Assembly: GCA_002423435.1 (NCBI GenBank)
Contig: DIWE01000039.1
Coordinates: forward strand, 1 to 36,834
DNA length: 36,834 nucleotides
Origin: Clostridiales bacterium UBA6114
GTDB lineage: Bacteria; Bacillota; Clostridia; Oscillospirales; Butyricicoccaceae
Direction of reading: 5' to 3'
In this document: positions 8,246 through 16,441 of the stretch, piece after piece
Layout of the letters: each line of letters starts with the position of its first letter
Position numbering within the stretch: the first letter of the stretch is position 1
The notes under the pieces: generated by a model
Seen by the model: only the letters and a program-made list of their open reading frames with translations
Told to the model about the DNA's origin: nothing
Database searches by the model: none
Program-made: the position numbers and the translations under genes

Positions 8246-9216
8246 AGCAATGCGAAAAGTATGCTGAAAATCTGGCGCTGTATCTTGACGGCATACTTTC
8301 GGATCAGGAGCAGGAAGAGGTTATGGGGCATGTGGAAAAATGCCCCGAGTGCGCCCGTCGCCTTGAGATGTACCGCATTCTTATGAAGGAAACCAAGGAA
8401 ATGTGGGTCCATCCACCCGAATCCCTGCACGCAAGGATTATGGAAGCGGTCGCCGAACAGAAAGGCAGAAAGCGCAAAAAGGCGTTTTTCGGCGGGGTTG
8501 GCCCGTTTACCGCCGCCTCTGCCGCCGCCGCGGTTATTTTGTTTTTGGTCGGCGGTGTTTTCGGCGACCTGGGAAGCATTTCCCTTTTTGGAGGCAGTAA
8601 ATCGGCCGGCAGCGCCGACATGGCGCCCAGAAGTGCAATGTATTCTTTGACGAGCGACCAGGATGAGTCCGGGTCGGGAGAGGCAGCCGCCGGGGCGGCT
8701 TCAGGCGATTTGTCGTCGCAGAGCGCCGCGGACGATGCGGGTGAGGCGAAAATCGCGGCGGCGCCGAATGAGGCGGCGAAAGAGTCGCTACCGGAAGCCG
8801 GGGAAGCGCCGGATGCGGCGGCCCCGGAGGAAAGTGCGCCGCAAAAAAACGGGGCTTCAGCGGGTTCGGCTCCTGATGAAAACCAGGTGAACGACCGCAG
8901 TCCGAGCTTGAAATTCAGCATTGCAGGCGACATCCCGGCGGTTTTATGCCCTGAGGAAGTGCCGCTTGACGGCAGTTTTGCGCTTGTCATGGTCGCGTCC
9001 GGCGACAGCGCCGTAGCCGACGGGACAATCAAAGCAAAACGGGAGAAAAAAGACGAGGGGATCGACTATTTTGCCGTGCAAAAGGACGACGAGGCGGTCA
9101 GGGATATGGAAGAAAGCTTAACGGAACAGGGATTCTTGGTTACGTATTTTTATGAGGGTGCGGACTATATCGACGCCGCTTCGTCGGAGGTTTTGGTTGT
9201 AGTCCGGCCGGAATAG
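8242..9216 (+). CDS. Membrane anti-sigma factor with ZAS zinc-binding domain
   Basis: The N-terminus carries the complete zinc-binding anti-sigma motif: Cys4, then His30-x3-Cys34-x2-Cys37, inside a zf-HC2 domain that would hold the cognate ECF sigma factor at the membrane. One transmembrane helix follows (about residues 88-112, FTAASAAAAVILFLVGGVF). Beyond it lies a low-complexity Ala/Glu/Ser/Pro segment (about 120-215) and a folded extracytoplasmic domain (about 220-324) that I do not recognise; it presumably senses the signal or regulates proteolysis. The ATG overlaps the sigma stop. A 9-bp hairpin follows the stop. The partner is clear; the inducing signal is not. Confidence 0.88.
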   Translation: MKQCEKYAENLALYLDGILSDQEQEEVMGHVEKCPECARRLEMYRILMKETKEMWVHPPESLHARIMEAVAEQKGRKRKKAFFGGVGPFTAASAAAAVILFLVGGVFGDLGSISLFGGSKSAGSADMAPRSAMYSLTSDQDESGSGEAAAGAASGDLSSQSAADDAGEAKIAAAPNEAAKESLPEAGEAPDAAAPEESAPQKNGASAGSAPDENQVNDRSPSLKFSIAGDIPAVLCPEEVPLDGSFALVMVASGDSAVADGTIKAKREKKDEGIDYFAVQKDDEAVRDMEESLTEQGFLVTYFYEGADYIDAASSEVLVVVRPE

Positions 9217-9220
9217 GAAA

Positions 9221-9247
9221 ACCCGGATAGACCGTGCATATCCGGGT
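9221..9247 (+). terminator. Hairpin after anti-sigma gene
   Basis: A 9-bp perfect stem ACCCGGATA / TATCCGGGT with a 9-base loop lies between the anti-sigma stop and the next Shine-Dalgarno. Without a T tract it may attenuate or stabilise rather than fully terminate. Confidence 0.45.
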
Positions 9248-9273
9248 GATTCAGGCAATAAGGAGATTAGTCC

Positions 9274-9552
9274 ATGTCATTTTTAGATGATTTTGGGAAG
9301 ACAATGGGCGTTGTGATGGATTCGGCAGCGGCGAAAACGAAAGAATTTACGGAAATCACCAAACTGAACATGCAGATTTCTTCCGAAGAACGAAAGATCG
9401 AAAAGCTGTACGCGGAGATCGGAAAGCTTGCGTTTGAGAGGGAAAAGGGAAACTCGGCGAGCTTTGCGTCGGAACAATGCGGGAAAATACTCGGATGCAA
9501 AAGGACGATTTCCGAGCTTGAAAAAAAGCTCGGCGAGGCAAAAAATTCATAA
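9274..9552 (+). CDS. Small coiled-coil protein, function unknown
   Basis: 92 residues, ATG preceded by AAGGAG. The N-terminus (MSFLDDFGKTMG...KTKEFTEITKLN) and the heptad-like pattern QISSEERKIEKLYAEIGKL...TISELEKKLGEA predict two helical coiled-coil segments around a single Cys pair (CGKILGC). It resembles the N-terminal part of small clostridial proteins that continue into a zinc-ribbon or C-terminal membrane anchor, but here the protein stops without one. It is monocistronic, with its own terminator hairpin (9561-9585). Confidence 0.75.
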   Translation: MSFLDDFGKTMGVVMDSAAAKTKEFTEITKLNMQISSEERKIEKLYAEIGKLAFEREKGNSASFASEQCGKILGCKRTISELEKKLGEAKNS

Positions 9553-9560
9553 TGATCCAA

Positions 9561-9585
9561 ATGAGGCGCGTAAAAGGCGCCTCAT
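9561..9585 (+). terminator. Terminator hairpin after small coiled-coil gene
   Basis: Perfect stem ATGAGGCGC / GCGCCTCAT with a 7-base loop, 8 bases after the stop codon and followed by a short T/A-rich stretch. Confidence 0.6.
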
Positions 9586-9614
9586 TCAATTTATGCTGAT
9601 ACATTTGCCAAAAA

Positions 9615-9676
9615 CAATAAAAAACACCTTCTCTTTCAAAAAACAGTTTTTGAAACGGAGAAGGTGTTTTTTATTG
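9615..9676. terminator. Bidirectional terminator between convergent genes
   Basis: A 19-bp perfect inverted repeat (9615-9633 with 9658-9676), A-rich on the left and T-rich on the right, encloses a second 9-bp perfect stem (TTTCAAAAA / TTTTTGAAA, 9634-9655). It separates the coiled-coil gene (+) from iclR (-) and would work both ways. Confidence 0.9.
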
Positions 9677-9708
9677 TATCAAAACTGAGGAACACTGTGC
9701 GGTCCCGC

Positions 9709-10440
9709 TCAGAGCAGTTTTTCCTGCGCCATGCCGATATAGGAAGTCGCGCTGAGCAACAGCTCCAGATATTTCTTCTGGTTTTCCTCGTTCATCCTCT
9801 CGGCTATGGTGGATATTGATAACGCCGCTTGGGTAAACCCCGCGATGTCTTTCACGGGCACGGCTATTGAAGCGCTGTTTTTTATCCTTTCCCCGCTGCT
9901 CATGGCGAAGCCCTGCTCTTTGACTTTCTGCAGCTCCCGGAGAATGCCCGGTACTTCGCTTTCCTTTATTTCCCCGAGGGAGATGCACTTCTCCAAAATC
10001 GTATCCCTTTCCGCGGGGCTCAGTCCCGCGCCTATGACCTTGCCGACCGAGCCTCTGAAAAGAGGCCCCCTGTCGCCTATTTTTATGTTCCTCGTAATCG
10101 GGGAATCCCCTTCAACCCTGTATATGCACACGCGCTCATGGCCGCATATCACATTGATCGACACGGTTTCCTTTGTCCGCTCGGAGATATCCTTCATAAC
10201 CGGAATGGCAAAATCCAGGACTTCCTTTTGCGTAATCCCGTTCAGCCCCAGGGAAATCAGCTTCGGCGTCAAAACATAGCCCTTCTGCTGCTGAAATGTT
10301 ACGACTCCCTCCTCGGACAACGCCTGGAGAATCCGATGCACCGTACTGCGCGGGATATGCGTCATCTGGCTGATATCGTTTATGGTAGTCACTTTCTTTG
10401 TTGAAAGAGCCTCTAAAATAACAAACGCCTTGTGTAGCAC
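9709..10440 (-). CDS. IclR-family transcriptional regulator
   Basis: 243 residues, the usual IclR length. The N-terminal winged helix-turn-helix (about 1-60) contains TTINDISQMTHIPRSTVHRILQALSEEGVV. The C-terminal effector-binding domain (about 75-240) contains the typical FAMSSGERIKNSASIAVPVKD stretch. The start is GTG at 10440, supported by GAGGGAAG a few bases upstream on the minus strand. IclR proteins usually repress, sometimes activate, an adjacent catabolic or transport operon in response to its small-molecule substrate. Here the divergent operon begins with a TAXI-TRAP transporter, and ATCCCGT repeats in the shared intergenic region are the likely binding sites. The effector is unknown. 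Confidence 0.92.
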   Translation of the reverse strand: MLHKAFVILEALSTKKVTTINDISQMTHIPRSTVHRILQALSEEGVVTFQQQKGYVLTPKLISLGLNGITQKEVLDFAIPVMKDISERTKETVSINVICGHERVCIYRVEGDSPITRNIKIGDRGPLFRGSVGKVIGAGLSPAERDTILEKCISLGEIKESEVPGILRELQKVKEQGFAMSSGERIKNSASIAVPVKDIAGFTQAALSISTIAERMNEENQKKYLELLLSATSYIGMAQEKLL

Positions 10441-10509
10441 AGTCTTCCCTCTTTTGTTTCATCTATCCCGTCATACAAGACCAGATGCCCATTCGGCGGG
10501 ACGAATTTT

Positions 10510-10538
10510 ATTTTATCTTAACTTAAAACTTAAGTCAA
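10510..10538 (-). promoter_or_regulatory. Sigma-A promoter of iclR
   Basis: On the minus strand: TTGACT (10538-10533), a 17-base spacer, TAAAAT (10515-10510), about 70 bases before the GTG. AACTTAA-type repeats lie in the spacer. An ATCCCGT motif at 10465-10471 lies in the transcribed leader. Confidence 0.65.
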
Positions 10539-10698
10539 TTATGTTTTGCTGCGTCGGATTTTGTCAGCGGAAATTCCGCCAAACGAGCCCGTACGGTATT
10601 TCGGCGGCAGGCGCTCTCAGCCAGGCCTCCTAAACATTTTGTAGAGATCTTATAATTTGGTTATTAAAATCGCGGATTGAAATATATATAATATAAGA

Positions 10699-10738
10699 AA
10701 ATCCCGTCAAATGGAACATAAATCCCGTATAATGGGAA
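10699..10738 (+). promoter_or_regulatory. Tandem candidate IclR operators over transporter promoter
   Basis: Two related 19-base sites, AAATCCCGTCAAATGGAAC (10699-10717) and AAATCCCGTATAATGGGAA (10720-10738), start exactly 21 bases apart (two helical turns). The second includes TATAAT at 10728-10733 with a poor -35 (CCGTCA) inside the first. Each is an imperfect inverted repeat (TCCC...GGGA in the second). Assignment to IclR is inference from position. Confidence 0.55.
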
Positions 10739-10874
10739 AACATTATGGGCTTGTTCATGAAAAGCCGGGCAGCAGCTCAAAAAATTTTTTGTTCAACGGG
10801 CCTGGTTCCAAGCGAAAGTTTCAGATTGCATTGTTCCAAATGGAGGAAATAACGGAAAAGGAGGGTTGCCCAAA

Positions 10875-10946
10875 ATGATTTTTCACCGGAAGTCTACCGC
10901 TTTTCCCGATATTACGCGGCGGGAGCGGAGGAGCGGCAAGGGGTGA
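10875..10946 (+). CDS. Possible 23-residue leader peptide
   Basis: ATG at 10875 is preceded by AAGGAGGG (10858-10865) with 9 bases of spacing, the best Shine-Dalgarno in this leader. It encodes 23 residues rich in Arg/Lys (MIFHRKSTAF...RRERRSGKG) and stops 76 bases before the transporter receptor start. It could be a regulatory leader ORF or chance. No homologue is known to me. Confidence 0.3.
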   Translation: MIFHRKSTAFPDITRRERRSGKG

Positions 10947-11021
10947 TACGGATTTCCGAATATGGCGCAGGAATGAATATTGCAAATTAAATTAATTTAA
11001 TATTGATTGGAGGAGAAAACA

Positions 11022-12071
11022 GTGACAAGGACGTTAAGAACAGGAATGGCCGCTATTTTATGTATTATTGTTACCGTTTTATTTTCAGGATGCAGCGGAA
11101 ACAATCAAGGGGCACAGACCGATCAGCCGGCCGGCGAAACGCAGCAGCCTGAGTCTGCCCGCCAGGTCAATTTAACGTGGGGCGCCTCGTCCTCCACCTC
11201 GCCTTTTTATGCTTTCTATGCCAGTCTGGCTTCGGGGATCCAAAAAGCAAATCCCAATTTCAATATTACAATCCAGGAGACCGGCGGATCGGACGACAAC
11301 GCAAAAAGGGTCCGGGAAGGCACCTGTGACATCGGTTCGTGCTCGATGGAGTCGGATCTGAAAAGCTACAACGGCACGGGCGCTTTCGAAGGCGAGCCCT
11401 GCAAGGATCTGCGCGTCCTCTGGTATGACCATGTATCCGTTTACCAGTGGGCCACGGCACAGAGCAGCAACATAACGGATCTCACCCAGTTTGACGGGCA
11501 GTACGTAAGCCCCGGCGGAGCCGGAACGTCGCAGGCGACGGTTTCGAAGGACGTATTTGAGCTGCTCGGGGTCCACCCCAAATATCTCGAAGGCAACCAG
11601 TCGGTGGCGGGGGACGCCTTCCAGAACCGCCAGATCGTCGGCATCGCGAAGCTGGGCCCCACGCCCGACAGCTTCCTCCAGCAGATGCAGGCCACCCAAC
11701 CGATCAACTTTATCAACGTCACCGACGAGCAGTACCGGAAGATCCTGACCATTTATCCGGCCATGCAGCTGGTCAAGGTGCCCGCCGGCGCGTATGAGAA
11801 CACGGGAGAGTGGCAGAGCGTCGGCATGCTGGGCGGAACCCAGGCGCTGAGCTCCCTGCCGCAGGATGCGGGCTACAAGCTGATCAAGGGCCTGATGGAA
11901 GACGCGAGAGCGGAATGGGAGGCCGCTTATCCGCAAGGGGCGGCAACCGATATTCTTGCGCTGACACTGCAGGCGGATACCCCGCTTCACGCCGGCACCG
12001 TTCAGTATCTGGTGGAAAAGGAATTTGATGTGCCCAAAGAGCTGATTCCGCCGGAATATAAACCCGCATAA
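11022..12071 (+). CDS. TAXI-family TRAP transporter solute-binding lipoprotein
   Basis: Extracytoplasmic receptor that captures the substrate for the TRAP permease encoded next. The start is GTG 11022, preceded by GGAGGAG at 11009-11015; an upstream TTG at 11007 overlaps that Shine-Dalgarno and is rejected. The 349-residue product has a lipobox FSGC (Cys24) and a Gln/Pro-rich linker. The NMT1-like bilobed domain has TAXI motifs: LTWGASSSTSPFYAFYASLASGI near the start, the ETGGSDDNAKRVREGTCDIG segment, then YVSPGGAGTSQATVSKDVFELLGV. TAXI receptors generally bind dicarboxylates or amino-acid-like acids; the ligand is not predictable here. It is the first gene of the long operon ending at 19979. 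Confidence 0.93.
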   Translation: MTRTLRTGMAAILCIIVTVLFSGCSGNNQGAQTDQPAGETQQPESARQVNLTWGASSSTSPFYAFYASLASGIQKANPNFNITIQETGGSDDNAKRVREGTCDIGSCSMESDLKSYNGTGAFEGEPCKDLRVLWYDHVSVYQWATAQSSNITDLTQFDGQYVSPGGAGTSQATVSKDVFELLGVHPKYLEGNQSVAGDAFQNRQIVGIAKLGPTPDSFLQQMQATQPINFINVTDEQYRKILTIYPAMQLVKVPAGAYENTGEWQSVGMLGGTQALSSLPQDAGYKLIKGLMEDARAEWEAAYPQGAATDILALTLQADTPLHAGTVQYLVEKEFDVPKELIPPEYKPA

Positions 12072-12163
12072 CAGTGACAAAGGACTTGAGTTGGCTTTGT
12101 TATCTTCAGGCTGAAAAATAAACACACCCGATCCCATTTATGAATAAAGGATGTGACGAGTAA

Positions 12164-14155
12164 ATGGAAGATAATCCGAGAGGCAACATCAAAGATAATA
12201 TCAATGAAATCAATGCATCCATAGAGCAGGTAGCCGAGCAGAAGGAAGAGGAGCACGGCCACAAGAGGAGCCTTAAGGGCAAAACGGCGCTGCTTGCCTC
12301 TGTTGTCGCGTGCATCTTCGGGATGTTCCAGCTCATTACGGGAGGGCACCGGCCCCTGCCGGGCGTAATTCAGTCCGTCGTACATGTCGGTTTCACCCTC
12401 ACTTTGATTTTCCTATACTTTCCGGCCAGGAAAAAAACGGGAAAGCACGTCACTCTGGTCGACTGGCTGTTTATCGTACTTACCGCATCCAGCGTTTTTT
12501 ACATCATCCCGTACTCCGACGATATCATATCCCTTACCGCCAAAAACTCCAACTGGCAGATCGTGTTCGGGGTTGTTATCATTGGCCTGATCCTTGAGGC
12601 GTCCAGGCGCAGCCTGGGCCTGATTTTTCCGATACTGGTGGGGGCCTTTCTGCTTTACGCCTTTTTCGGGCATCTGATCCCGGGCGTTTTCGGCCATGCA
12701 AAATTCTCGCCCGCAATGATTATCAGAACCGTCTATTTCGACGCGCAGGGACTCTGGGGGCACCTTTTGCAGATGTCCTCCACCCTTCTGGCGCTGTTTC
12801 TCACCTTTGGCGCGGTGCTGCTCAAGAGCGGCGGCGGGGAAGCTTTCCTCGACATCGGCTTTTTTGTTTCGGCCAGGTCGCGCGGAGGATCGGCGAAGGT
12901 GGCGGCCGTTACGAGCGGCCTGTTCGGCATGATCTCCGGCAGCTGCACGGCCAACGCCGCGACGATCGGTACTTTTACGATACCCCTGATGAAAAGGGGC
13001 GGCTTCTCGCCGGAGTTTTCCTCGGCGGTGGAAGGCGTCGCGGGCACCGGAGGGATGCTCATGCCCCCGATTATGGGAGCGGGAGCTTTTCTCATGGCCC
13101 AGTTTTTGGGGATATCCTATGCCAGGATCGCGCTCGCGGCGATCGTGCCCGCGGTGCTTTACTACGCCGGACTGTTTTTCTCCATCCATTTTCAGGCGCT
13201 TAAGAGGAATATGCAGATTCCCGATATAAAGGAATTCAAGGAAGCCATGGCCAGGTTCGGAGTCAGGAGGACGGTCATACCGCTGATCCCCATCCTGCTT
13301 CTGATCGCCTGCTTTATGGCGGGATACACGGTGCAGCTCGGCGCTTTCCTGTCATCCATTCTGGCTCTGATTCTGATGCTGTTCACCATGGGCGGCAAAT
13401 GGAACTTAAACCGCGCCGCCGAATATTTCAGGAAACTGTTCGGCGCTTTTTCAGCGGCGGGTGTATCCGTCGCACAGGTCGCCGTGCTGCTGGCCTCCGC
13501 CCAGATTATGGTGTCCATACTGGGACTGACCGGACTCGCGATAAAGTTTTCGAACCTCATTGTTCAGGTTGGCCAGTCCAACATCCTCGCCACCCTGATT
13601 CTGGGAATGGTCCTTTTGTTCTTCCTGGGAATGGGCGTCCCGGTTACGGCAGTCTACGTCATAGGCGCGTCGATCGTCGCTCCTGCCTTTATCCTTCTCG
13701 GGAGAGAGGCTCTGCCCGCGCATCTGTTCACCTTTTATTTCTCCTGCCTCGGCGCGATCACTCCCCCCGTCTGCGGCGCCATTTTTATCACTTCCGCCCT
13801 GGCAAAATCGGATTGGTGGAAAAGCGGCTGGCTCGCGGTGCGGCTGGCGCTGCCCGGCTTTATCGTTCCCTACGTTTTCATCTTCAAGCCGACGCTTCTG
13901 CTGATGGGCGCGCCGCTTGAGATATTTCTCGACGTCTTGACGGCGTTTGTAGGCGTTATCCTCATGGCCGCGGGCGGCGTCGGCTATCTGATAACCCCGT
14001 GCAGGCTTTATGAACGCGTCTGTCTGATCGTCTGCGGCGTTTTGCTCGTGCTCCCCAACCTGATAGCGGCCTTCGTCGGTCTTGCCGTCACATTTACGAT
14101 TCTGATGATGCAGATGAAGCGCAAAAAACAGCTGAGCCCCGTATCGCTGACTTAA
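12164..14155 (+). CDS. TRAP transporter fused permease (DctQ-DctM type, TAXI-associated)
   Basis: 663-residue integral membrane protein, typical of TAXI-TRAP fused permeases that join the small 4-helix and large 12-helix subunits. A charged cytoplasmic N-terminus (about 1-45) precedes the first helices (SVVACIFGMFQLI, FTLTLIFLYFPA). The DctM-like part contains SARSRGGSAKVAAVTSGLFGMISGSCTANAATIGTFTIPLMKRGGF and GTGGMLMPPIMGAGAFLMAQ, the signature region of these sodium-coupled carriers, and later FLGMGVPVTAVYVIGASIVAPA. It forms the import system with the lipoprotein encoded 92 bases upstream. A stable stacked hairpin follows before the first enzyme gene. Confidence 0.93.
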   Translation: MEDNPRGNIKDNINEINASIEQVAEQKEEEHGHKRSLKGKTALLASVVACIFGMFQLITGGHRPLPGVIQSVVHVGFTLTLIFLYFPARKKTGKHVTLVDWLFIVLTASSVFYIIPYSDDIISLTAKNSNWQIVFGVVIIGLILEASRRSLGLIFPILVGAFLLYAFFGHLIPGVFGHAKFSPAMIIRTVYFDAQGLWGHLLQMSSTLLALFLTFGAVLLKSGGGEAFLDIGFFVSARSRGGSAKVAAVTSGLFGMISGSCTANAATIGTFTIPLMKRGGFSPEFSSAVEGVAGTGGMLMPPIMGAGAFLMAQFLGISYARIALAAIVPAVLYYAGLFFSIHFQALKRNMQIPDIKEFKEAMARFGVRRTVIPLIPILLLIACFMAGYTVQLGAFLSSILALILMLFTMGGKWNLNRAAEYFRKLFGAFSAAGVSVAQVAVLLASAQIMVSILGLTGLAIKFSNLIVQVGQSNILATLILGMVLLFFLGMGVPVTAVYVIGASIVAPAFILLGREALPAHLFTFYFSCLGAITPPVCGAIFITSALAKSDWWKSGWLAVRLALPGFIVPYVFIFKPTLLLMGAPLEIFLDVLTAFVGVILMAAGGVGYLITPCRLYERVCLIVCGVLLVLPNLIAAFVGLAVTFTILMMQMKRKKQLSPVSLT

Positions 14156-14189
14156 ATCGTAAATGCGACGCCCCATGTTTTTATACAGC

Positions 14190-14235
14190 GCATGATATCG
14201 GGAAGCTCCTTTTAACGCTTCCCTGAGAATCATGC
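14190..14235 (+). other. Intercistronic stacked hairpin
   Basis: Outer stem GCATGAT / ATCATGC (14190-14196, 14229-14235) and inner stem GGGAAGC / GCTTCCC (14200-14206, 14217-14223). It lies between the permease stop and the creatinase-like gene and lacks a T tract. It may stabilise or partly separate the transporter and enzyme segments of the mRNA. Confidence 0.45.
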
Positions 14236-14252
14236 TGAAAGGTAGTGAAGTT

Positions 14253-15353
14253 ATGAAAATTGAGAAGAGAAATCTTTTGCGGGACATGGCCGAAAAATAC
14301 GATCTTCCGGCTGTTCTTGTCTACAGCCCTCTTTGGAGAAAAGAGAACTTCCGTTATTTGACGGGGCTTAATTTTTTCGGGCCCTGCGCCATGGTGTTGT
14401 ACCTTGCGGACGCGGATGAGGTCTGCCTGATCCTCTCTTCGGCCTGGGACAGGGAAAGGGCCGGGGCCGGGCTTCGCAGCGTGAACCATTTTATGACTAC
14501 GGGAAGAGACTGGCAAATCGTTTCCGATTACCTGGCGGCAAAAGAAATAAATGCGCTCGGGGTCACGAGCGGCGGGCTTTTGCCGGCGGGCCTTCATGCA
14601 TCCCTGTCGGGCGCGGGAATCGCAATAAAGTCAACCGACGGCTTTCTGGAGAGAATCCGGTTTCGGAAGACGCCGGAGGAGGTCGAGTGCCTGCGCTCGG
14701 CAGTTCGCCTGGCCGACCGCGCCTTTCCGGTGTTTCTGGACGGCATTGCGAAAGGCTTAAACGAATTTCAGATTGTGGCCGAAGTGGAATACGCTCTGAA
14801 AAAAATGGGCGCGGAGGACAATTTTATGCTGATATCCACGGGCGGCAAGGACGTTTTCGGGATGACCCCCCCGCAGAACCGGACTGCCAAGGAGGGCGAT
14901 CTGGTTCTGACGGAGCTTACGCCGCAAAGAAACGGCTGGTGGTGCCAGATATGCAGGACGGTGGTAAAAGGGACGTCCAGCGCCGACCAGCTTAAAGCGT
15001 TCGGCATTTATTACGAGGCGGCTGAAGCGGGAATGGCGGCGCTTAAGCCCGGCGTCAGCATATCGGACGTCGCGAAGGCGGAAAACGACGTTTTCAGAAA
15101 ATACGGCTTCGGTGAGTATACGACGTCGAAATATACGAGGGTCCGCGGCCACGGCCAGGGCATGCACCTCGACGAGGCCCCGACGGTCAACGAAGACGTC
15201 GACCTGATCGTGGAAGAGGGGATGGTCATCGTCATTCACCCGAATACATACTGCCCCTTAAGCGGCTATATGGTTTTCGGAGATCCCGTTGTTGTGACGA
15301 AAAACGGCTGTGAAATATTATCCACGACCGAGCGCAAGCTATTTCAGGTATAG
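14253..15353 (+). CDS. Creatinase-fold (M24 family) protein lacking most metal ligands
   Basis: The N-terminal creatinase/prolidase domain (about 1-125) is followed by a pita-bread M24 domain (about 130-366). Metal-dependent members need two Asp, one His and two Glu. Here the first Asp position reads LTELTPQ (Glu221), the second lies in CQICRTVV with no Asp, and the usual EPG motif reads IVIHPNTY (His). Only the His motif RGHGQGMHLDEAP is intact. This resembles creatinase and other non-metal members that use a His rather than a true aminopeptidase P, so a C-N hydrolase or lyase role is likelier than peptide cleavage (inference). I prefer ATG 14253 with AAAGGTAG upstream; ATG 14232 lies inside a hairpin stem. 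It is followed 15 bases later by a paralogue. Confidence 0.82.
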   Translation: MKIEKRNLLRDMAEKYDLPAVLVYSPLWRKENFRYLTGLNFFGPCAMVLYLADADEVCLILSSAWDRERAGAGLRSVNHFMTTGRDWQIVSDYLAAKEINALGVTSGGLLPAGLHASLSGAGIAIKSTDGFLERIRFRKTPEEVECLRSAVRLADRAFPVFLDGIAKGLNEFQIVAEVEYALKKMGAEDNFMLISTGGKDVFGMTPPQNRTAKEGDLVLTELTPQRNGWWCQICRTVVKGTSSADQLKAFGIYYEAAEAGMAALKPGVSISDVAKAENDVFRKYGFGEYTTSKYTRVRGHGQGMHLDEAPTVNEDVDLIVEEGMVIVIHPNTYCPLSGYMVFGDPVVVTKNGCEILSTTERKLFQV

Positions 15354-15368
15354 AGGAGGATTGTTTGC

Positions 15369-16400
15369 ATGAAAAGGGGCTATATGGATTTAAGAACAGA
15401 GCTTCTGCCGCGCGAACAGCTCGAAGCCAGACAAAAAGAATTCATTCAGGGTTTTGCCGACGCTGATATCGATGCCGCCGTTGTTTATGCCGACGTGGCG
15501 TCCGCCGACGAATTGATCTTTCTGACCAATCTGGGACCGTACTGGGTCAATACCGCGGGAATCTTCTTCAAAGACGGCAGGGTTTTTATCGTCACCGGGT
15601 TTTCGCCGCGCGTAAACCCCTGGGTTGCGCATATCACGGGTATGGCGCCCGAGTTGATCGTCGCGGCGGGCACGAAAATAAACGCGAAAGTGGCGTCCAT
15701 ACTGAAAGAGCAGATTGGTGGCAAGGGCGTCATCGGGATTACAGGCGGGTATTTCCCGCAGGAGATGGCGGACGCCATCCATAGCGCGGGCTTTGAGACG
15801 GCAGTTTATGAAAAATCCCCAAAAGGGCAGCTGACAAAAAGAGACAAAGCCTACCTCGCAACAATCGGGCAGGGCATCGGGCTGATGGGCCCCGCGATCG
15901 AAAAAGTCCTGAAAAGCCCGGAAACCGGCGGTATGACGCGCAGACAGGTCGCGGCCGAGATTGAATACGCCTGCCGCACGGCGGGGGCGATGGATTTTAT
16001 CATCTTAAACGGCGACGAGAACCTGATCTTCGACCAGCCGCAGGATATAGCGGAGAGCGAAAAGCCCTGGACCGTCTATATTCAGATACAGTACCTGGGC
16101 GAATGGCTCGTGCGCGCGTTCAACATGGAGGAGGGATACGCATCAAACGCGCTCGCGTCAAGAGACAAATTCGCCGAAGGCTTAAAGCCGGGGCGGGCCG
16201 GCCTGTCGTGCAGCCGGGACGGCTATGACTTCAGGGTCTGCACGAAAATCACGTCCGACCATCTTTTCGCACCGGAGCGGGACACTTCCGCACTGTCGGA
16301 CGGCCAGGTTGTGACTCTGGCCGTTGCGGACAGGGCAAGGGGAATCTATCTTGAGAATATGTACTTTGTGTCGGAACGGGGGGGCAGGCTGCTTTTTTAG
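15369..16400 (+). CDS. Second, more diverged creatinase-fold (M24-like) protein
   Basis: 343 residues, ATG preceded by GAGGAGGA at 15354-15361. The first half (about 20-150) is a creatinase N-terminal-like domain: DIDAAVVYADVASADELIFLTNLGPYW...GVIGITGGYFP. The second half follows the pita-bread layout (GMTRRQVAAEIEYACRTAGAMDFIIL, later GLKPG, GQVVTLAVADRARGIYLENMYFVSE), but I find none of the five metal ligands, and the usual GHGIG motif is replaced by SRDGYDFRVCTK. It may be a catalytically different subunit partnering the preceding protein; heteromeric M24 pairs could form because family members dimerise. Substrate and activity are unknown. Confidence 0.72.
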   Translation: MKRGYMDLRTELLPREQLEARQKEFIQGFADADIDAAVVYADVASADELIFLTNLGPYWVNTAGIFFKDGRVFIVTGFSPRVNPWVAHITGMAPELIVAAGTKINAKVASILKEQIGGKGVIGITGGYFPQEMADAIHSAGFETAVYEKSPKGQLTKRDKAYLATIGQGIGLMGPAIEKVLKSPETGGMTRRQVAAEIEYACRTAGAMDFIILNGDENLIFDQPQDIAESEKPWTVYIQIQYLGEWLVRAFNMEEGYASNALASRDKFAEGLKPGRAGLSCSRDGYDFRVCTKITSDHLFAPERDTSALSDGQVVTLAVADRARGIYLENMYFVSERGGRLLF

Positions 16401-16441
16401 TCCGCGCGCAAAGCATATGAAAACGAACAGGAGGCTCAGCC

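Larger units (their letters stand above)
10441..11021. other. Long divergent intergenic region (iclR / TAXI-TRAP operon)
   Basis: 581 bases without a sizeable gene. It contains the iclR promoter, three ATCCCGT motifs, a TATAAT-bearing promoter at 10728 and a leader of about 290 bases before the transporter start. That leader holds a 23-codon ORF with a strong Shine-Dalgarno and some small hairpins such as GGCTT / AAGCC near 10748-10765. I recognise no known riboswitch. Confidence 0.7.

Noticed and set aside
10739..11008. Riboswitch in the TRAP operon leader
   Set aside because: Only short local stems; no conserved aptamer motif that I can recognise.
12413..14287. Antisense frames opposite the TRAP permease
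   Set aside because: Charged low-complexity translations typical of the complement of membrane-protein codons.
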